17,782 nucleotides of DNA from an uncultured Coriobacteriales bacterium (lineage in GTDB: Bacteria; Actinomycetota; Coriobacteriia; Coriobacteriales; QAMH01). Under the pieces are notes generated by a model that did no database searches, was not told the origin of the DNA, and saw only the letters and a list, made by a program, of their open reading frames with translations. This document shows positions 1 to 6,368 of the stretch, in pieces. How positions within the stretch are numbered: the stretch's first letter is position 1; each line of letters starts with the position of its first letter. A program made the translations under genes and the position numbers. The stretch covers positions 1 to 17,782 of the forward strand of contig CAKUES010000030.1 of assembly GCA_934646835.1 (NCBI GenBank), in the 5' to 3' direction.

Positions 1-73
1 TCGCGCTGATTCACTGCAGCAAGATGATGGAGGACCGGGAGGTCAGATGCCAGTTGCGGATTATTGAGCGCTT

Positions 74-110
74 ACGTAGGTCTTCGCTAAAATCAGCGCA
101 ACGCGAAGCC
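74..110 (+). repeat. possible degenerate REP-like hairpin after the peptidase gene
   Basis: The bases ACGTAG (74-79) are followed by an imperfect hairpin: CTTCGC at 82-87 pairs with GCGAAG at 103-108, extended by GG/CC with one bulged T. The ACGTAG foot is the one carried by the clearer REP-like hairpins elsewhere in the window. On the minus strand it lies just past the stop of the peptidase gene and has no T-tract, so it is not a convincing intrinsic terminator. The 15-nt loop makes it weaker than the other copies. Confidence 0.3.
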
Positions 111-121
111 CATGGGCAGCT

Positions 122-673
122 TTAGCCAATGGCCTCCATGATGGCGCCGAGCACATTGGGGACGGCCGCCTTGAGCTCCGGCGTCAAGTCAACGCAGAAG
201 TCCTTGGGCTCGTAGTCCTTGGCCTGCACGCAGATGCAGGTCCACTTGCAGGTATAGCCCGCCAGCGCGCAGTTGCCGATGACATCGATGAGCCTCAAGT
301 CGTGCAGGGAGTGCAAGACGGTGTTTTCCGCCATCTGCTCCGGCGTGAGCACGAAGACGCTGCCGGGGGCGATGTCGGGGTTCTTGGTGTCGATGATGTC
401 GAGGACGATGATGTGGTCGTACTCGCGGATCCAGGGCAGCATGCTCATGCCCATGGTGCCGCCGTCGAGGACGGGAATGCGCCCATCGTCTGCCGCACCG
501 ACCTCGTCAGGGCGGAAGGTCTCCATCAGCTGCTTGACGTGCTCCTCATCGCAGTACTGCGCGGCGAAGTCCGCCTCCGTGAGCACGCGGGCCATGTAGG
601 GGCCAAAGCCCTCGTCGAGCAAGAGCATGTTGCCGATGCAGGCAACAAGGGTCTTAGGGGTTTTCTCGGACAT
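122..673 (-). CDS. hydrogenase maturation protease (peptidase M52, HyaD/HybD-like)
   Basis: The 183-residue product resembles the nickel-dependent endopeptidases that clip the C-terminal tail of the [NiFe]-hydrogenase large subunit after metal insertion in the cytoplasm. The N-terminal strand runs into GNMLLLDEGFG (14-24), the family signature; E21 corresponds to the Ni-sensing Glu16 of HybD. VLDGGTMG (68-75) carries the second ligand, D70, and HSLHD (121-125) the histidine ligand, probably H124. About 20 extra residues (41-62) precede the second motif, and Cys residues at 136, 142, 146 and 148 enrich the C-terminal half. The ATG has a strong AAGGAG site five bases upstream. It begins 24 nt after the kinase-like gene and is probably cotranscribed with it. 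No hydrogenase structural gene is in view, so its substrate is unknown. The family is secure; the exact target hydrogenase is not. Confidence 0.88.
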   Translation of the reverse strand: MSEKTPKTLVACIGNMLLLDEGFGPYMARVLTEADFAAQYCDEEHVKQLMETFRPDEVGAADDGRIPVLDGGTMGMSMLPWIREYDHIIVLDIIDTKNPDIAPGSVFVLTPEQMAENTVLHSLHDLRLIDVIGNCALAGYTCKWTCICVQAKDYEPKDFCVDLTPELKAAVPNVLGAIMEAIG

Positions 674-697
674 GAAGTCTCCTTTTGATGGTGCAGG

Positions 698-1207
698 TTA
701 GCGGAGCAGCTCGTCGAGCGCCTCGACGGCCTCGCGCGTGGTCATGCCGGTCGAGTGCAGCGTGTAGTCCGCATAGCGCTCGTACAGGGGATGACGCTCG
801 GCGTAGACGTCCTCGATCGTGAGGCCTTCGCGGATGGCGACGCCGCGCTGGGTCAGATCTCCCAGGCGACGCATCATCTCCTCGAAGGTGATGTCGATGA
901 AGACGACCGTGCTGATCGACTTGAGGTGCTCCATCGCCTCGCGGCCGTAGCAAGCGCTGCCACCGGTGGAGATCACATGGCCGCTGCACTCGAGGCCGGC
1001 GAGGACCTCGTTCTCGTAGTCGAGGAAGGCCTGCAGGCCGTCGTGTTCGATGATCTCGCTCAGCAGCTTGCCGCTGCCCTCCTGGATGAGGAGGTCGGTG
1101 TCGACAAAGCGCAGGCCGCGGCGTTTTGCGAGCACGACGCCAAGCGTCGACTTGCCCGCGCCCGGCATGCCGATGAGGGTGATGTTTTCCTTGCTGTTCT
1201 CAGTCAC
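698..1207 (-). CDS. shikimate-kinase-like P-loop kinase with altered substrate site
   Basis: The 169-residue protein has the shikimate kinase fold pattern and length. The Walker A motif GMPGAGKST is at 13-21, and DTD (36-38) supplies the Mg and substrate aspartates. R121 sits in the lid, and ERHPLY (137-142) supplies the R138 that in AroK (R136) binds the shikimate carboxylate. Two features are atypical. The FR..E motif, whose Arg58 also grips the carboxylate, reads FLDYE here (61-65, Leu62). The GGG loop is GGS (82-84). It may therefore be a true but divergent AroK or a relative acting on another hydroxylated substrate. The start is GTG with a weak GAGCGG site. A candidate promoter lies at 1242-1271. 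The peptidase gene follows 24 nt downstream; no other aromatic-pathway gene is adjacent, which also weakens a plain AroK call. Confidence 0.72.
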   Translation of the reverse strand: MTENSKENITLIGMPGAGKSTLGVVLAKRRGLRFVDTDLLIQEGSGKLLSEIIEHDGLQAFLDYENEVLAGLECSGHVISTGGSACYGREAMEHLKSISTVVFIDITFEEMMRRLGDLTQRGVAIREGLTIEDVYAERHPLYERYADYTLHSTGMTTREAVEALDELLR

Positions 1208-1241
1208 GGTGCCGCTCGCATTCAGTAGGTTTCAAGCACTT

Positions 1242-1271
1242 ATTATGTGCCGAGGACAGCGCCGTATGCAA
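1242..1271 (-). promoter_or_regulatory. candidate sigma70-type promoter of the kinase-peptidase pair
   Basis: On the minus strand, TTGCAT (1271-1266) is followed after 18 nt by CATAAT (1247-1242), a 5/6 match to the -10 consensus. Transcription would start near 1235, about 28 nt before the GTG start of the kinase-like gene. The -35 match is poor, so this is inference only. Confidence 0.4.
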
Positions 1272-1311
1272 CGCTCGAGGCGCAGTTTCGGCGAATTGCT
1301 GTTGGGCAGGG

Positions 1312-2598
1312 CTATGCCTGGGAGATGGAGCCGATGGCACTCGCGCGCTTATAGAGCTGGAAGCTGCCGTTGGCTGCGATCTGGCCGCAATTAGCGAGGT
1401 CGAGCTCGGCGATGCTCTCATCGGCATCTACGGAGAGGAGCACCCACTGCGCTGCGACGTCATCGCGCTTACCGGGCAGCAACAGGTAGGCCCACTGGGC
1501 ATCGTCGCCGGCGATGAAGACAGATTGGGAGTCAGAGACCTTGTCGCTGATGTCGAGGGCGTCTCCGTAGACCGCCGCGTCCTCGCCTGCGACGTTGAGC
1601 TCCTGCGCAGGACCGTTGCCGACATGCTCGCCACCTTGCATGGCGGGAAGCATCATCAGGCAAAGCGAGATACAGCACGCTGCGACAGCGAGAGCGGAGC
1701 CGACAATGCGGAGGGCGAGCTCAAGCTTGGCTGCAGCAGCAAGGGCATCGGCCAGATACGACGCGGCGAACACGCCAACGCCGAGGAAACCGATGGCTGC
1801 ACCCGCGATCGCAAGGCCAGACGAGGGCGCCAGCCCAGCCGCAAGACCACGGCCGATGGCGGCGAACACCGCACCCGGGTCCCCGTATCCCATAGCGATG
1901 ATCAGATAGACCGCGATGGCGAGAAAGGCTCCGCAGGCGACCCACGCAGTAGACAGCAGGCTGGCACCGCGGGCGCGCAGTGCGACCACGAGGACAGTAG
2001 CAAGCGCAACGATGACAAGAACGCCCACGACCGTCGAGAACGCGAGCGCAGAGATTGCGAAGACGCCGCACAGCAGCGGCTTGAAGATGCGCAAATAACC
2101 CGTCGCCTCGCCATCGTCAGCAAGCGCATCGAGGTAGGTCTCCCAAGCGCACAGAAGCGAGGCAAAGGCACAGGCGGTCGCCAGGCCAAAGGGGTCGCCC
2201 AAACGCGAGAGGACGGTGGCGCAGGCGAGGAAGAGCAGACTCGTCCAAAGCGCCTTGGCGGCGTCTACGCTGCGCGACAAGATGCGATAGGCCACCAGCG
2301 CCAACGCGAAGTCGATACCGAGCGCGATGATGCGCATAAGGTAGAAGATGCCGTCGGCGCCGCCGTTGAGGGCAAAAGCGGCAAGGTAGACGGGCTTGAG
2401 CATGAGGGCGCAGACCGATGCCGCTCCCCAATCCTGCGAGAAGAAATCCGCACCCTTGGCGAGCTGGTCGCATGCAGCGAGCGCAACTCCCTCCGGCACG
2501 GTGGCAAAGCCGTAGGCAGCGAGCTGGGCAAGCAGCGCGAAGACAGCGGCGAGGATGACATAGGGCATGGCGATGGAGAATGTGCTGTGAGTATTCAT
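1312..2598 (-). CDS. polytopic membrane protein, possible GT-C-type topology
   Basis: The 428-residue product is an integral membrane protein of unknown function. Hydrophobic segments fall near residues 10-30, 60-78, 84-105, 117-131, 138-152, 172-206 (probably two spans), 217-235, 261-283 and 297-318. A polar tail of about 108 residues (320-428) follows and is probably extracytoplasmic. The many spans, the acidic/aromatic first loop (DFFSQDW, 51-57) and the soluble C-terminal domain recall GT-C glycosyltransferases or lipid-linked mannosyltransferases. No diagnostic catalytic motif was recognised, so that is only an architectural resemblance. Ala is very abundant. The ATG lies only 8 nt after a TATAAT box and lacks a clear ribosome binding site, which suggests a leaderless or nearly leaderless transcript. 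The gene is separated by about 100 nt from the kinase-like gene and probably has its own promoter. Confidence 0.7.
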   Translation of the reverse strand: MNTHSTFSIAMPYVILAAVFALLAQLAAYGFATVPEGVALAACDQLAKGADFFSQDWGAASVCALMLKPVYLAAFALNGGADGIFYLMRIIALGIDFALALVAYRILSRSVDAAKALWTSLLFLACATVLSRLGDPFGLATACAFASLLCAWETYLDALADDGEATGYLRIFKPLLCGVFAISALAFSTVVGVLVIVALATVLVVALRARGASLLSTAWVACGAFLAIAVYLIIAMGYGDPGAVFAAIGRGLAAGLAPSSGLAIAGAAIGFLGVGVFAASYLADALAAAAKLELALRIVGSALAVAACCISLCLMMLPAMQGGEHVGNGPAQELNVAGEDAAVYGDALDISDKVSDSQSVFIAGDDAQWAYLLLPGKRDDVAAQWVLLSVDADESIAELDLANCGQIAANGSFQLYKRASAIGSISQA

Positions 2599-2606
2599 AG
2601 CGCCTG

Positions 2607-2612
2607 ATTATA
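2607..2612 (-). promoter_or_regulatory. -10 box of the polytopic membrane protein gene
   Basis: A perfect TATAAT on the minus strand, preceded directly by ATCGCC, sits 8 nt before the ATG at 2598. The predicted transcript start would fall at or next to the start codon. No convincing -35 box is visible 16-18 nt upstream. The same ATCGCC plus TAnAATC arrangement precedes the ClC gene at 4670-4681. Confidence 0.5.
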
Positions 2613-2723
2613 GGCGATAGGCCGCCGCACCCTCGCTACAGGATGGTTGCAAGAGCGGGCGCCGCGTCTGCACGCCGCGCGGCTCGTCCCAAAGGAACGC
2701 GTCCCCTATACCACGGCGTATTG

Positions 2724-2845
2724 CTAGATAAGCACCATATGCGCTTCAATAATACTAGATAAGCACCACAAGCGCATGTCTACTTTTACAAATGCGTCTA
2801 GGGTGCTTATCTAGTCACGTTGAGTTGTATACGGTGCTTATCTAG
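2724..2845. repeat. four-site symmetric repeat cluster (two direct, two inverted 13-mers)
   Basis: CTAGATAAGCACC occurs at 2724-2736 and 2755-2767. Its exact reverse complement occurs at 2802-2814 and 2833-2845. The spacing within each pair is 31 bp, and the whole block is symmetric about position 2784.5. Sites 1/4 and 2/3 could form nested 13-bp stems, or four proteins could bind with about three helical turns between neighbours. The cluster lies between the 3' end of the potassium channel gene (2889) and the upstream region of the polytopic membrane protein gene (2598). Between 2613 and 2723 only a GC-rich hairpin (GCCGCG 2661-2666 with CGCGGC 2678-2683) was noticed. Confidence 0.85.
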
Positions 2846-2888
2846 CACACGGCGGTGCAAAACTAATCAGCCGCAAGCCTTCCAGCCG

Positions 2889-3302
2889 CTAACTCAGCTC
2901 CTTGGCGCGACGGGAGAGCTCGCGCAGCTCCTCTTTGGAGAGCTCGTCGAGGTGCTCGAGGTCATGGGCCATCTTGACGACGCTGTCTTTGCTCTGCGAC
3001 TGCACGAGCTGGTTGCAGTACGCGACCACGACGCCGGTGATGACCGCGAGGTAGAAGACGCTGATGAAGCTCAAAAAGACGATCATCGCACGGCAGACCG
3101 CGCCGTGAGTGGGCAGGTCGCCAAAACCGATGGTCGTCACGCTCTGAAAGCACAGCCACAGCGCGTCGCCGAGCGTGCCGATCTCCGGGCTTGCGAGTCT
3201 GATCATGAAGGCGCACAGAAAGAAGAGCGCGAAAAACACGACCGTGATGTGACCGAGCCCCGCTCCCCTGATGATCTTGCCAACCATACGCAGCCTGAAC
3301 AC
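2889..3302 (-). CDS. two-span potassium channel family protein
   Basis: The 137-residue protein has the minimal pore module of the Ion_trans_2 family. A first membrane span lies at about 17-36, a pore helix and selectivity filter TTIGFGD at 56-62, and a second span at about 72-96. A charged C-terminal tail (100-137, rich in Lys/Glu/Asp and probably helical) follows in the cytoplasm. There is no RCK/KTN nucleotide-binding domain, so gating would rest on the short tail or on partners. It would act as a tetramer in the cytoplasmic membrane to conduct K+. The start is GTG, supported by a strong AAGGAGG site whose upstream part overlaps the 3' end of the ClC gene; only one base separates the ClC stop from this start, implying translational coupling. 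An internal ATG (Met6) is the alternative start. Confidence 0.88.
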   Translation of the reverse strand: MFRLRMVGKIIRGAGLGHITVVFFALFFLCAFMIRLASPEIGTLGDALWLCFQSVTTIGFGDLPTHGAVCRAMIVFLSFISVFYLAVITGVVVAYCNQLVQSQSKDSVVKMAHDLEHLDELSKEELRELSRRAKELS

Positions 3303-3303
3303 G

Positions 3304-4662
3304 CTACGCCTCCTTCCCTGCCCGCTGTGTCCTTGCCGCTAGTTTAGACGGCATGGGCAGCGTCGCGCCGATGAGACACGCGATGCCCACCCACACGATG
3401 CTTTGCGCCGGGAAGCACAAAAGCAACAGGGCGATAGCGACCAGCGGCTTGCGCTGGATGCCGGCAATGAGGACGGCCGTGGTGATCGCCACACAAAACA
3501 TCGGCTCGAAGCCGCCGAGCGCGGCAACGCCGTAGCCGAGCGCGATGCCTGCAAAGATCAGCGGGAAGAAGTGACCGCCGCGCCAGCCAAAGCTCAGGCA
3601 CAGCGGAGTCGCCACGCACTTGGCAAAGCCGGTGACGACGAGCACCGCACCGCCGATGCTCGCCCAGCTCTGCATGAGCTCGAAAGACTGGGCCTCGCCC
3701 GGAAAGAGCACGTAGGGCAGCGGCACGGCGAGGATGCCGAGAATGAGACCGGCGGCGACGGGCTTGGCGACGGGATGCTCGCCCAGACGCTTGTCGAGCA
3801 CAGAGAAGCCGGCAGTCGAGGCATGGTAGAGCAGCGCCGCCAGGTAGCCGGCGGCGATGCAGGGCAGCGCCCACCACAGCTTATTGGCGCCAGGCGTCAC
3901 ACCCTCGAAGCGCGGGATGCCGCTTTCCTTGCCAAAGACCGCCGTGAACAAGGCGATACCGATGATGGCTCCCAGCGCGGAAGCCGTGTACAAGACGAGT
4001 TTTGCACGGCGGCGGAACTCGTAGTCCTTGGGGTCGAGCGTAGGCATGCCGTCCTGGGCGGTCGCCACGATGCCCGCAAAGGGCGAGGCGAAGACCGCGG
4101 AGAGCGCAGCGGAGACGGTGACGTCGGCAAGCAGCTTGGCGCGCAGACCCGCAGCTTTGAGGCTGTTGCCAATGCGCGTGCAGGCGGCAGCGATGATGCC
4201 GGTAAGGCCGGCTTCCGGGCCGATGGAGCCGCCAAAGACAAGCGGCAGCAAGAATCCGACGATGCTGGCCGCGGGCTTGTCGAGCTTGTAGCCACCCGTC
4301 TGCTTGACCGTGGCCATGACGGCCTCGAGCGACTCGGGGTCGCCGCCCATCTTCCAGCTCCATAAGCCGATGATAAGGCCACCAAACGTACAGAAGGCGA
4401 TGGGCAGCCACCACGAGGGGATACCGGCGCTTGCAAGCAGGGTGCTCAGGCTCGCGCGGCCGTCGACCCACAGCAGCTCGGTGAGTGCGGAGGAGGCCCA
4501 AAACACCGCCCAGACCACAAGTCCGATGATGAAGCCGACAAGCATTGCGAGCGCGACGAGGCCAAAGCCGACGCTCGTCTTCTGGGCGCCTGTCTCAAGC
4601 GGGGCGCCGACGTCGCCGACGTAGGGTTTGTGTTCGGTTTGTTGTTTCATGTGATTCTTCAT
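3304..4662 (-). CDS. ClC-family chloride channel or Cl-/H+ antiporter
   Basis: Translated from 4662, the product is 452 residues with about 10-12 membrane segments. GSIGPEAG (145-152) is the ClC GxxGPE signature, with E150 at the position of the gating glutamate. WRGGHFFP (360-367) is the GGxFxP anion-site motif. No CBS domains follow the membrane core. The reading frame stays open upstream to 5355, but that stretch translates the repeat DNA and is not protein-like, so the start is placed at ATG 4662. That ATG lies 7 nt after a TACAAT box; ATG 4650 is the alternative, and neither has a strong ribosome binding site. The gene is cotranscribed with the downstream K+ channel. Whether it is a channel or an exchanger cannot be told here. 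Confidence 0.9.
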   Translation of the reverse strand: MKNHMKQQTEHKPYVGDVGAPLETGAQKTSVGFGLVALAMLVGFIIGLVVWAVFWASSALTELLWVDGRASLSTLLASAGIPSWWLPIAFCTFGGLIIGLWSWKMGGDPESLEAVMATVKQTGGYKLDKPAASIVGFLLPLVFGGSIGPEAGLTGIIAAACTRIGNSLKAAGLRAKLLADVTVSAALSAVFASPFAGIVATAQDGMPTLDPKDYEFRRRAKLVLYTASALGAIIGIALFTAVFGKESGIPRFEGVTPGANKLWWALPCIAAGYLAALLYHASTAGFSVLDKRLGEHPVAKPVAAGLILGILAVPLPYVLFPGEAQSFELMQSWASIGGAVLVVTGFAKCVATPLCLSFGWRGGHFFPLIFAGIALGYGVAALGGFEPMFCVAITTAVLIAGIQRKPLVAIALLLLCFPAQSIVWVGIACLIGATLPMPSKLAARTQRAGKEA

Positions 4663-4669
4663 GAGCTGG

Positions 4670-4699
4670 ATTGTAGGCGATGGTGGAGGGGCAGGGCAA
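4670..4699 (-). promoter_or_regulatory. candidate promoter of the ClC / K+ channel operon
   Basis: On the minus strand, TTGCCC (4699-4694) and TACAAT (4675-4670) are separated by 18 nt, and the -10 box is directly preceded by ATCGCC. The ATG at 4662 follows after 7 nt, so the mRNA would be leaderless or nearly so. The layout parallels that at 2607-2620. Confidence 0.45.
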
Positions 4700-4703
4700 T
4701 AAT

Positions 4704-4888
4704 GCTGACGCGCATGCCGCGCCTTCGCTGCAACGGTGGCGCCGCAGCCCCTTCCCCGTAGGGGAGGGACCCTGTCCCTCCCCATATGCCGTGCAAGTTC
4801 ATTGAGTCGCTTGATGGCGCGTTGACGCAGCTTGCAACTGTTCGACACCGTATCGCGCATGGGGAGGGACAGGGTCCCTCCCCTACGG
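4704..4888. repeat. 185-bp repeat, copy 1, containing an inverted REP pair (BIME-like)
   Basis: This segment recurs 340 bp downstream at 5044-5228 with two mismatches seen by eye (4736-4737). Inside it, GTAG (4758-4761) begins hairpin GGGGAGGGAC (4761-4770), loop CCT, GTCCCTCCCC (4774-4783). The inverse hairpin lies at 4861-4883 and ends in CTAC (4883-4886). The element from GTAG to CTAC is 129 bp with 77 bp between the two hairpins. The 605 bp from 4663 to 5267 hold no gene, only these repeats and the ClC promoter. Confidence 0.85.
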
Positions 4889-4942
4889 GATTGTCGCAGG
4901 TCAACGGTGCTGACGCGCTGGCCGTACCATGGCTGCAACGGT

Positions 4943-4967
4943 GGCGCCGACTTCGCCTGGCGCCTAC
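4943..4967 (-). repeat. REP-like hairpin, class B
   Basis: GGCGCC at 4943-4948 pairs with GGCGCC at 4959-4964 across a GACTTCGCCT insert, and CTAC (4964-4967) follows. Read on the minus strand this is ACGTAG followed by a hairpin, the same foot as the class A elements but with a different stem. It sits between the two 185-bp repeats. A related flank continues to about 5005. Confidence 0.6.
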
Positions 4968-5043
4968 GTGGGGTTTGGGGCCCGTTGGCGCTGAAGCGAA
5001 GGCCAACCGCAGTCGCAGTGGCAGTGCGTTGCCATTCGACGGC

Positions 5044-5228
5044 GCTGACGCGCATGCCGCGCCTTCGCTGCAACGTCGGCGCCGCAGCCCCTTCCCCGTA
5101 GGGGAGGGACCCTGTCCCTCCCCATATGCCGTGCAAGTTCATTGAGTCGCTTGATGGCGCGTTGACGCAGCTTGCAACTGTTCGACACCGTATCGCGCAT
5201 GGGGAGGGACAGGGTCCCTCCCCTACGG
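5044..5228. repeat. 185-bp repeat, copy 2, containing an inverted REP pair (BIME-like)
   Basis: Near-identical copy of 4704-4888. The hairpins are at 5101-5123 (foot GTAG 5098-5101) and 5201-5223 (foot CTAC 5223-5226). The near-identity means a recent duplication or ongoing gene conversion. It ends 39 bp downstream of the hisI stop, so the pair may also stabilise the 3' end of the his mRNA. Confidence 0.85.
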
Positions 5229-5260
5229 AAGCAGCAGGCAATCGCGCCAGCGGCCCGCAG

Positions 5261-5271
5261 CCCTCCCCTAC
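5261..5271 (-). repeat. truncated REP-like foot overlapping the hisI stop codon
   Basis: On the minus strand, the 11 bases GTAGGGGAGGG match the start of the class A REP-like element, and their TAG is the hisI stop codon. The rest of the hairpin is absent. Confidence 0.35.
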
Positions 5272-5591
5272 AGCAGCTCGATCTCGCGGTAGAAGCAGCT
5301 GTGGGCACCGGTGTGGCAGGCAGGGCCCTCCGCATCGACCTTGACGAGCAGGCAATCGGCATCACAGTCGTACGCCAGCGAGCGCACATGCTGGATGTTG
5401 CCACTCGTCGCACCCTTGTTCCACAGCTCCTGACGGCTGCGGCTCCAAAACCAAGTTGTACGCGTCTTGCGGGTGAGCTCGAGGCTCTCCTCGTTCATCC
5501 AGGCGACCATCAGCACGTCGCCCGTCGCCGCCTCCTGCACGACGCAGGGGATGAGCCCCTGCTCGTTGTACCTGAGTTCGATATCAGCCAT
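5268..5591 (-). CDS. hisI: phosphoribosyl-AMP cyclohydrolase
   Basis: The 107-residue enzyme opens the adenine ring of phosphoribosyl-AMP, the third step of histidine synthesis, in the cytoplasm. WMNEE (31-35), FWSRSRQELWNKG (48-60), the metal-binding DCDADC (75-80) and ACHTG...SCF (91-100) are all present, with conserved Cys at 76, 92 and 99 for zinc. The protein is monofunctional: no HisE (phosphoribosyl-ATP pyrophosphohydrolase) domain is fused, so hisE must be elsewhere. The ATG has an AGGAGG site about 8 nt upstream and starts 12 nt after the hisF stop. It is the last gene of the his operon, and its stop lies in a REP-like sequence. Confidence 0.96.
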   Translation of the reverse strand: MADIELRYNEQGLIPCVVQEAATGDVLMVAWMNEESLELTRKTRTTWFWSRSRQELWNKGATSGNIQHVRSLAYDCDADCLLVKVDAEGPACHTGAHSCFYREIELL

Positions 5592-5603
5592 ACAGCGCTC
5601 CTC

Positions 5604-6368
5604 CTAAAACCTCACAGGGATGCCCTGCTTGGCCATGTACTCCTTGACCTCGCGGATGGTGAGCTCGCCAAAGTGAAAAACGCTCGCAGCGAGGACGGCG
5701 TCGGCCTCGCCCTCGATGATGCCCTCCGCAAAGTGCTCGAGCTTGCCCACGCCGCCGCTGGCGATAACGGGGATGTCGACCGCACGCGCGACCGCACGGG
5801 TCAGCGCCAAATCGAAGCCGTCCTTGCTGCCGTCGCAGTCCATACTCGTGAGCAGAATCTCTCCCGCCCCGCGCTTAGCGGCCTCGACCGCCCACTCCAC
5901 GGCATCGAGGCCCGTGTCCTCGCGCCCGCCGCGCACGTAGGCCGTCCACTTGTTGGGGTTGCCCGGCACGCGCTTGGCGTCGATGGCGACGAGCACGGCC
6001 TGACTGCCAAAGGCGAGGCTGCCGGCAGTGATGAGCGAAGGGTCCTTGATCGCGGCGCTGTTGAGCGAGACCTTGTCCGCGCCCGCGGCGATCATGGTGC
6101 GCATATCGGCAACAGTCCTGAAACCGCCGCCCACCGCATAGGGGATGTGCACCTCCTCGCTCGCACGGCTCGCCATGTCGATGGTGGTGTTGCGGCCCTC
6201 GTGGGTTGCGGTGATGTCGAGGAAGACGACCTCGTCCGCGCCCTGGTGGTCATACTCGGCAGCAAGCTCGACGGGGTCTCCCGCGTCGCGCAGGTTGACG
6301 AAGTTGACGCCCTTGACCACGCGGCCGTTCTTGACGTCCAGGCAAGGGATGACGCGCTTGGTTAGCAT
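5604..6368 (-). CDS. hisF: imidazole glycerol phosphate synthase cyclase subunit
   Basis: The 254-residue (beta-alpha)8 barrel uses ammonia delivered by HisH to convert PRFAR to imidazole glycerol phosphate and AICAR. The catalytic aspartates are D11 in IPCLDVKNG and D130 in LVAIDAKR. The phosphate-binding glycine loops (AVGGGFR, 78-84, and the C-terminal SGGVGK) are present. The start is placed at ATG 6368 (MLTKRVIPCL) rather than the upstream in-frame GTG/ATG codons: it has an AGGAG site at the right distance and matches the usual N-terminus. The start overlaps the end of hisA by 7 nt. HisF pairs with HisH, encoded two genes upstream. Confidence 0.97.
   Translation of the reverse strand: MLTKRVIPCLDVKNGRVVKGVNFVNLRDAGDPVELAAEYDHQGADEVVFLDITATHEGRNTTIDMASRASEEVHIPYAVGGGFRTVADMRTMIAAGADKVSLNSAAIKDPSLITAGSLAFGSQAVLVAIDAKRVPGNPNKWTAYVRGGREDTGLDAVEWAVEAAKRGAGEILLTSMDCDGSKDGFDLALTRAVARAVDIPVIASGGVGKLEHFAEGIIEGEADAVLAASVFHFGELTIREVKEYMAKQGIPVRF

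Noticed and set aside
1525..2607. 360-codon plus-strand frame opposite the polytopic membrane protein
   Set aside because: Its translation is a very polar Arg/Glu/Gly-rich shadow; the minus-strand frame gives clear membrane segments and has a -10 box at its start.
2724..2845. CRISPR array
   Set aside because: The repeats are only 13 bp, two are inverted, and there are four; no cas genes or spacer-like regularity beyond mirror symmetry.
4758..4886. REP-like hairpins as ordinary intrinsic terminators
   Set aside because: None of the class A, B or C hairpins is followed by a T-tract in either direction, and they carry a conserved foot. Only 12564-12604 has a real T-tract.
4663..5355. N-terminal extension of the ClC frame (about 230 codons)
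   Set aside because: The extension translates the REP-like repeats and part of antisense hisI; it is low in hydrophobic character and the family's N-terminus begins near 4662.
5172..6365. 397-codon plus-strand frame across hisI and hisF
   Set aside because: Antisense to two unambiguous enzymes, and it begins inside repeat DNA.
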